Assembly (NCBI GenBank): GCA_016297405.1 | Contig: JAEDGP010000012.1 | Span: 1 to 39,947, forward strand | From: Treponema sp. | GTDB taxonomy: Bacteria > Spirochaetota > Spirochaetia > Treponematales > Treponemataceae | Length of the DNA stretch: 39,947 nucleotides | Direction: 5' to 3' | Part shown: positions 27,228 through 36,200 of the stretch, one piece after another | Position numbering within the stretch: the first letter of the stretch is position 1 | Layout of the letters: every line of letters starts with the position of its first letter | Made by a program: the position numbers and the translations under genes | The notes under the pieces: model-generated | What the model was told of the DNA's origin: nothing | Database searches by the model: none | The model's input: only the letters and a program-made list of their open reading frames with translations

Positions 27228-30200
27228 TTACTGCAACAAAGCTGTTTCAAGTCCTGTTTTTGTTCCGTAACCAAGCATTACAGAGTTTTCAGTTCCATTG
27301 TTCTTTACACCAACACCAACAGAGTAATTCAACAATGTTGTTGTAAGTGGTGTTGGAATACACTGAACTTCCCATGAACCTGTAAACTGGTCTGTTGCTA
27401 CACCATCATTAAAGGTTTCTGCTGCACCAGAACTTACATTTTTTCCAGTTGCTACAGGCCATGCAACTTTTGCAAGTTTAAGAGCATCTGTAAAGTAAGA
27501 AATGTATGGAATATAACGTGTAGTTGTTGTTCCATCAGACTTAGTTACAGTTTTCTTATCTGAACTTACTTCAATACTGATGTTTGTACCAACAGAAAGG
27601 TAACTGTCTACAGTACAAACATCTGCTTTTGCAGCATTGTAGCTTGAAAGGTAAGCATATTTAAGTCGACCACCTGCACGGAAGTATGCAATATGGATTC
27701 CCCCATCAGGGTCTACTGCAAGGTCACAGATTTCTCCAGCATAGTCTGAATCAATTGTTTTAACAGCTGACCATGTATTTCCAGATGGTGTTGTATTGTA
27801 CTTATACTGCAATGCATGGGCACTAGTATCATAATAAACAACAACAGCAGTGCCAGCTCCTGTTGCACCTGTTGGTACAACACCTACAGCAGAATATTCA
27901 CTAGCTGAAGTTCCAGAAGCTATAACCTGATAGCCTGTTGCAGAACCATTATTTTGTCCATTATGATGTCCAATTGCTCCTGTTGTTGCCATTGTTCTTG
28001 TAGTCAATGTTCCGTATCGGAATCTAATCTGGTCAGCTGATGAATCATAATAGGTTGTATATACCTCAGTTTGTGTAGTTGTAGCTTTTGTTGCAATTTT
28101 AGGTGTTTTAATACGCATTGCATTAAATTTAGTACCATTATTACAACTTTCAATTGCTTTTGCATAATTACTTCCACTGTAAGCCCAACAATCATTACCA
28201 CTAGACATATTTAGGAAAAGCAAATAATTTGCATAGTTTCCTCCAAATCTCTGATTTCCAGATCCTCCACTATCACCATTCTGAGCTCCTCCGTAAACTC
28301 GCCCCTGACTGTCTACAGCACAGCCTGTATCAAAGTAAGAACTAAAAGAAGTACTTACATCAAATGGACTACCTGGATTAGCAGCATTCGTAAATTTATG
28401 CATTTTTGCCGCCGTAGCACCACTATCATAAACAAAGTTTGCTGTCTGATTAGTATCTTTACCAACCCTGAATGTCGGATATCTAATTGTTGTATCGTTA
28501 TTAATCCGATTCAACTTCCATACCCAGAATCCACGGTTATCCTTAAGAGTATTGTTATTAATCTTGTTTGGTTCCTGGTTGTATTCTGTATCAGCATTCT
28601 TGTTGTTCAATGAAGATACAGAATTTACAGTTACTTCAATTTCGCCAGAAGCTGCGGCAGTTCCAATTGTACCTGTAATTTCAGATACAGAAGAAGCCGT
28701 AATTGTAAAGTAATTGTTTCCGCTATTAGAGTTCAGTTTTACAGTAGTAGCCGTAGTATCACTCTTTAAGTTGAATCCTAAGATTTTAACGTTAGTTTCA
28801 CCTTGTCTTACAGGATACTTTCCATTTGCAGAACGGTTGAATACTGATGTATTTGAACTGTATGCATCATCCAGCCGTGTGCTTATTCCGCTGATATACG
28901 GCACAACATCCACTTTGTAATAACCGGTGCGGCTGTGCTTTTCATATTTGTAGTAGCCAGAGCCTTCTTCTGCTTCGGAAATCTTATTCAATTCCATATC
29001 TGGATTTGAAACTGTTGTGATCGCAGAAACGTCACCCTTTGCGTTTGCAAGTGTTGCATAGAATTTGCCTTCGCGAACCTGTGCATCATTTGCATAGTAG
29101 GTTGCAGTAACAGCATCACTTGTGATGCCATTTGCTGCAGCACTTGTGAAGGTGTTATTTTTTGCATCCTTTACAGTCAAAGTGATTGCTTTATCAGCAC
29201 CTGTAACACCAGAAATCTTTGATGTATCTACAACGATTTCGTAATTTGCAACATGACCATTCTGGCCAATACTTTGTGTAGTTACTGTTGCAGAAGGAAT
29301 CTTTCCGCCAGTTGTATCACTATAGCTGGACCAAGCTCCGTCAACGAAAGAAGAAATGGTAACTGTTCCAAAATCTGCAAAAGTTACGCCCAACGAAGCA
29401 AGGCGAACATCATCATAAATCATACCGCGAAGTACGATTTTTCCAGATACCTTTGGATCAGCATCATAAACGCCATTTGCTGCGCCAGAGTTATATCCTG
29501 AAGCATTCTTCCAGTCATTTTCAAGCTCGATATGTCCGTTATTCTTGCTGTTCTGATACAAACTGTTGTTATTCTCGTCTTTCCAGTAGAACGGGCGGAT
29601 ATAGCCGGCTGGTTTATTACTGTCGTTCAAAACCTGACGAACACTGGCATTCAAAATTGTCCATGAAGAATCTACACCACTAGTTGTTTCTTCAGTTGAA
29701 TCCCAGAAACTGAACTGATATGTAACATCCTTTCCTTCGCCAGCTGTTCCGATTTCTGCGTTTGTAATGCGGATATCACTCATTGTGACTGCGCCAGTTA
29801 CAGCATCAGTTTTTGAAACTGTAAGATCGCCCTTCTTTTTAGAAGATGCTGATGTGGTTACAGGAGATGTAAGGTTTGCGGCACTTGCACCACTTGTTGT
29901 GAACACATATTTGAATGGGGCTGTACCACCAACGAATTCTGGAACTACACTAAGGTTGTTCTTCACAGTCCAGTTCTTGGCAGAACCCATTTCCTTCTTT
30001 GTATCAAGGTTCCAGATTTCTGTACCGCTTGCATTCGAATGATTTGCAAGCACATAGAATTTTTCATATTCATCATCTGAATAAAAACCGTCTCCGTTCA
30101 AGTCTGTTCCAAGCTTTACAGTTGTGATTCGAGGAGCATTGTTTGCAAGACGAGTCTGTACCTTGCTGTGGCTTATGTTTCCAGCCTTATCGAACAGAAC

Positions 30201-33200
30201 TACATGCACATCAATTGGGCCATCAGGAATGTTTGCCGATGCGATTTCTGCATCCCAAGTGTAGTTTGTTCCACTCTTTACATAACCTTCAACCATTCCA
30301 TCCCCATCATCTGATTTGACAGTTCCATCTGAATTGCGGCTTTCTCCTGAATTATCCACAACCATAGCATAAACGAATTCCGCATCGGTATTGAACTTGG
30401 TGTCAACTTCTTCTGACAGAGAAACAGAAGTTGCTGTAACTTCAACGATTCTATGATATGCACCGCCAATCTTTACCAGACTTCCAATGCGGATATTATC
30501 GTTTGTGGTAAGTTCAATTGAAGTAGTTGATGAACGTCCAACGCTTGCCTTATAAAGAACAGGCAAATTATCGCTGTTTATATAGACCTTTCCGTCTGCT
30601 TTTGCAGATACAAGCACTGATTTGTTTTCAGTTCTGCTTACCCCGCATGGTTTCATCACATTGTAAACACGCTTTTCGGAAGCACCGTCACGTTCAAAGT
30701 AGAATACAGCCCTTGCAAATCCAGAACCTATCTCCTTGATCTTTGATGATATTGATGCAAATCCACCGTTGCTATTTTGAATGTATACGGTAGAACTAAG
30801 CTTATTTGCAGCAATACCGTAGGCATCCTTGTAAAGAACAAGTTCACCGCTTCCATCTGCAAATGTCGGAGCTTCATTATCAATGTTCACAGAAATCTGC
30901 TGAATCTTCTGATGAGGAGTCTGACCTTTATCTGTAGCGGTAACTGTTGCAGTCCAAGCACCAGATGTCTTGTTTGTTGGATTTACCACAATCCTAAAGT
31001 CTTTGTTGATTCCATTATCTGTAGTTGTAATTGTATTTCCGCTGTCAACAGTAATGGACTGGATGCCGTCCTTATGTTTAGCCTTACCTTCAAGACACCA
31101 GTTATTTCCGCTGATAAATACATCTTCTTCATACTTTATCTGCTGCTTGAAGCTTGTATGGCCTGCATCATTGTACTGAACCAGATACATCTGCTCGTAC
31201 TGAGGAATATCGTTGTTAATTGTTATTTCAACCACATTTGTCCATGCGCTGGCAAGCTGACCTGCTTCATCTGAGTCGATTGCGATTGCGCGAACATTGA
31301 AAGTCTTTCCAGCTGGAACTGTAATTCCAGAAAGATCGATGGAAGAAGTCCATGACAAAGTTCCCTTTACCTTAAAGCCTTTTCCACCAACAACCGGGAT
31401 TGTTACCGCAACATTTGATTTGTCACCACCAACATAGACTTTTCCAGAATCGTTTACGGCAACACCAGAAATGCCTTCGCCGTTTTCCCAAACGCCGTCA
31501 CCATTCATATCAAACTGAAGGTAAACGCCTTCAATTCCTTCATTATCGCTGGCAGTTCCCTGGAAGCGGGCTGTACCACCCATTACGATTTTGCCTTCTT
31601 CTTTTTCACTTTCACCAGGATATGTGATTGCCACAGTCGGCTTATCGGCGTTTGGATTGAAGTGAATGAAATTGTTCTTTATATATCCAATATTGCCGGC
31701 ATTATCCATAACCTTGAACCAAACCGGAATATCATAAAGGGCTGAGTTTCCAGGAACCACGAATCCGCTGTAATTTGAGCCTACCGTTTCTGTAGCAGAA
31801 TTATATCCAATTATATCCGCAAGGTTTCCAAGTTTAAGAGACCATGATACTGATGAGCGGGTAAATTCATCATTTGTCCATGAAAGAGCTTCCAATGCAG
31901 AGCCCGTAGCATTTCTTTCGCTATATTTTGGAATGTAGTACCACATTGCTTCGCCATCAGCTGGAATACCAGAGTTGGCATCTTCATCATCCTGAACAAG
32001 ACCTGTCATGCTGAAATCGCCTGTAACTTCCGTTGTATTTGACGGTGTTACGTTTTTGATAGTATCAGGCGCAACATTATCTACGATCACCATTTTTGTG
32101 AAAGTCTTCGCCATATTAGCCTGGTCTGTTGCAGTTACAGTAAGCTGATGGATTTTGCTTTCTACAGTTGAGAAATCGACATTTTCTGTGTAATAGAACT
32201 TGTCGGAAGCTCCACCATAAGTTGCATCATAATCAACGCCTGCAATATTTACCTTTACGGTAAGGTCTGTGCCCTTTGAAACAGAGTCAGAAGCATCAAT
32301 CTTGAATTTTACAAATCTATATGCAACACCACCAAGCACATCATTATTCTGGATGCTTGAGCCAGAATAATTTTCATCTGCCGTTGATGTTTTTCCACGA
32401 GTCATATCTACCAGATCAATATTTGGAGCCGCAGTATCTACACTGAATGTGACTGGACCTGGAACTGGAGCATTGGTTGAATACTGGATGTATGGCACAG
32501 TAAGACCATCCACTCCGCTTGTTTTGAATGTGGCATTCTTTGCATCTACAACCTTGAAGTACAAGGTATAAGTTCCATCCACAAGTTTTTTTGCTTCAGG
32601 AATTTCCCATGCACCGCTTGTTACAGTAAGCAATGTCCATTTTGAATCTGTATCGCTGAATGTTTTGCCAGAAGCAACTGTCTGAACATAAAGATTCTTT
32701 ATGTCACCATCATCATCTGATACAGTTCCGGCAAACACACCGCTATTCAATCTTGCAGAACCATCTGTAGCAAAATTCAATTTGATTACAGGGCGGTCAC
32801 TATTCTGACTTATATGCAATGTTATGAAATTACCATCCGAACCAACAGAGTTTCCTGCAGCATCAGACATTCTGATCTGGAATTCGTAATATGATTCATC
32901 AGAAAGGCCTACCTGAGTATCAAAGTCAGCAACCTGCCATGTTCCATCAGAATTTACCGTTACGTTAGCCGAAGATTTTGTCCATGAGCCAGAGCCTTTC
33001 TTTCTATAATAAAGTTCTGCTTCCAATGATTCAGTTTTATTTGCTTCCACATAATTTCCAGAAAGGGTAATCAATTTGTTTACCTTTTCGTTTTCAGAAT
33101 GAGAAGAATAGCTGATTACTGGTGCAGTTTTATCTACAATCAGGCCAGAAAGAATTGTCTCTGCTGAACTGAGTCCAGAAACATCCAGCGCACGTACATA

Positions 33201-36200
33201 AATTGTATTTGCTCCTTCTGTCCAGGCTCTGGCTTTTGCAGAAATATCGATTGTGCCGCTCTTTCTGTTTCCAGCGGCAGTTGTTGAGCTAAGATCCAGA
33301 ACCGCAATTGCTTCGCCTTCAGAGAACGAAGGTGACTTACCGATAAGGATTTTTGAAATGCCACTAGTTGCATCTGATGCAGCCACATCAATCTTTACTG
33401 TAGAATCTGCTTTTATGTAAAGTCTGTCGCCAGTTACTCCACCAACCTTTACCACAGCTGAATCAAGAACAGGATCCACTGTATCCACATTTATTGCTAT
33501 TGTTCTGGAAGTTTCGTTTCCAGCTGTATCTTTTGCAATAAGCAAAGCTGTGTTCGAGCCCTGATTGTAGCTTGAAATAATTGAATATGAACTGCCGCCA
33601 TTTGCAGTCAATGCAGGCCCACCATTTACAGAAAGCGTATATCCTGCAATTTCGTTCACATCATAAGCTTTTCCGCTTAATGTGACGCTGTCTGAGTTAT
33701 ACCAGAATGGAGTTCCTGCATCGATCAATGAAGCAAGTTCTACATTTGTCTTTGATTTCTGACCACCAGAAACTGTTGTAGGAACAACTGCTCCACCTGC
33801 AGTTTCTTTCCATTCAGGGGCTGTAATATCTACCTTGTATGAAATGGTTGTTGAAGATGAGCGGCCATATTTATCTTTTGCCGTAATCTTAACATTCTTA
33901 TTTCCTTCTGTTTCTGTAATGCTTGAAGAAGTCCATGTGGAAGTTCCAATTGCAGTTGTTCCACCAGGAACTCCAGTAAATGTTACAGAAGAAACACCAC
34001 TGTCATCGCTTGCGCTACCTGCAATCGTGAAAGTCTTTGGAACAAACATATCTTTTTCGTATGTTTTTGATCCAATCTTTATTCCTGTGATTACAGGCAC
34101 ATCATTATCGATTGCAAAATAAACATCTGATGGAGAATAAGGCGTGTTGTTGATATCTGTTACAACAAATGAAATTTTATGTTCCCCAATAAGGTCATCT
34201 GCAAAAGTAATGTTCTTTGTTACAGAAGTAGAGCTTCCAGTATAAAGAGTCTGTACGGCGCCTTCATCGATTCTATATGTTACAGATTTCACGCCATCAT
34301 CATCTGTAGCAGTGATGTATACAGTCTGGCTTCCCATACCATAAAGGTTACCACCATCTGCACTGGAAACCAAAGCCACATCATTCAAATCCAGATTCAT
34401 GTTTGATGAAGTAAGGGTTGGAATATCAGTTGACTGATCGATATAAAGTTCCTTCTGGTTATATGCACCTTCAACCAAAGGATTATAGATTTTTGTAACA
34501 CTTGCATTTCCAGAACGATCAGTTGCAACAACCTTTACGGTAAGCACACTTTCATCGTCCCATTTTTTTGTGTCGATTGAATAGCTGAATCGGCTTCCAC
34601 CGTCGCTATAATTCAGTTTTGCCACTTTGCCAGCAAAAGCGGAAAGAACTGCACCATTATCATCAGTTGCAGCTTCGCCGTTTATATAAAGCAATGTTTT
34701 CAAAACCTTATCATCATCGCTTGCGTTTCCGCTTACTGTAATTGTTCCGTTTACATTGTTTTCTTTTCCATTTGCAGTTACCTGTGGAGTAATGGCGCCA
34801 ATTTCAACATCCGGAGCCAAAGCATCCACATAAATGCTTACAGTTTCTGAACTAGCTTGAGTTGCTTTATCTACTGCATTGAATTTAATTGAATTCTGAC
34901 CAGCAACAACTTTTGCAGCAGGCAATGAATATGTAAAGTCAAATCCAGTTGGTGTGGCAGTTGTTGTCAATATGCCATTTGGATTATCCACAGAAAGACA
35001 CTTTTGATTTTTGCTGCCATCAACGGGTACATAAGTTTCTTTTACAGAGCCGGTGATCACAAGATCTGCTTTTCCTACATAATAAACGTTTGCGCTTGCA
35101 GAAATTTCTTCTGAACCGCTTGTTACTTTTGCAATGCTGATTTTTGGAACATCGTTATCAAAAGTAACCGATATCCATTTAATATTTTCAAGAGAAGTCT
35201 TGTTGCCAGCTCCATCCACAGCACGGAACCAGACGTATGCGCCTTCTGCATCGACCACACTGCAGTCCAGGTTCAAAACCCATTCGTCACTTCCAGTAAC
35301 TGTCTGCCATCCATCAGAAAGCCAGTCGTTTGCTTTCTGCGCATCAACTGCAGTCCATTTGTCACCAGAAAGCCTGATTGCGTCACCATCTGGAACTGCA
35401 TATTTGTATTCAACAAGAGAAATGCCGCTATTACCGCAAGGAACGCCATTATCCATTACAGGATCAGTTGCAGTTCCGCTGAATTTCTGGAATGAACTCA
35501 ATGTTTTTCCCAGGAACACCGCAGCAGTTGGTGAAACAATGCTTACAGATGGCGAAACCTGATCTTCCAGATAAGAATAAGAAGCTGAAGTTGTTTTTCC
35601 ATAACGATCTTCTGCAATATAAGAAAGACTTTCACCACCAGTAACGCAGGCAAAACTATCGCTCCAGTTGATTGTGACTATGGAATTTGAAACCGTGTAA
35701 TCACTTCCCTTAACCAGCGTTACAGCAGCTCCATCAGCTGTCATCTTCTTTCTGACAGTCGCATCCGATGCCCTTACATCTGATATTTCGTAGATTCCAA
35801 TAATTCCATTCTTTGGACTTGTCAAAGTAATTTTGTTGCTGGAATCCTGAATTGTTCCGTTAACTACAACGGTGGAAGTCTGATATGAATCGCTCTTTGA
35901 GGAAATCACAAGATTAGGATCTTTATCATCAATTGCAATAAGGAATTCCGCAACTCCGCTCATTCCATGATCATCTGTAGCAGTTATCTTGATTGAATAA
36001 AGGCCTTCATCAAAATTCGTATTTGCAGGTTTCAGGAACTGCGCTGAAAGAGAGCTACTGGACTTTGCAATACCGTTTTTTGGATAGCCGTAAACTTCTT
36101 TATAATCCAAATCAGAAGCTCCAGCCTTCTTCCATTTTACAGAAATCGATTCCAAAGAATCATCATCAGAAACTGAACCCAAAATCTTGTTGTTTGATGT

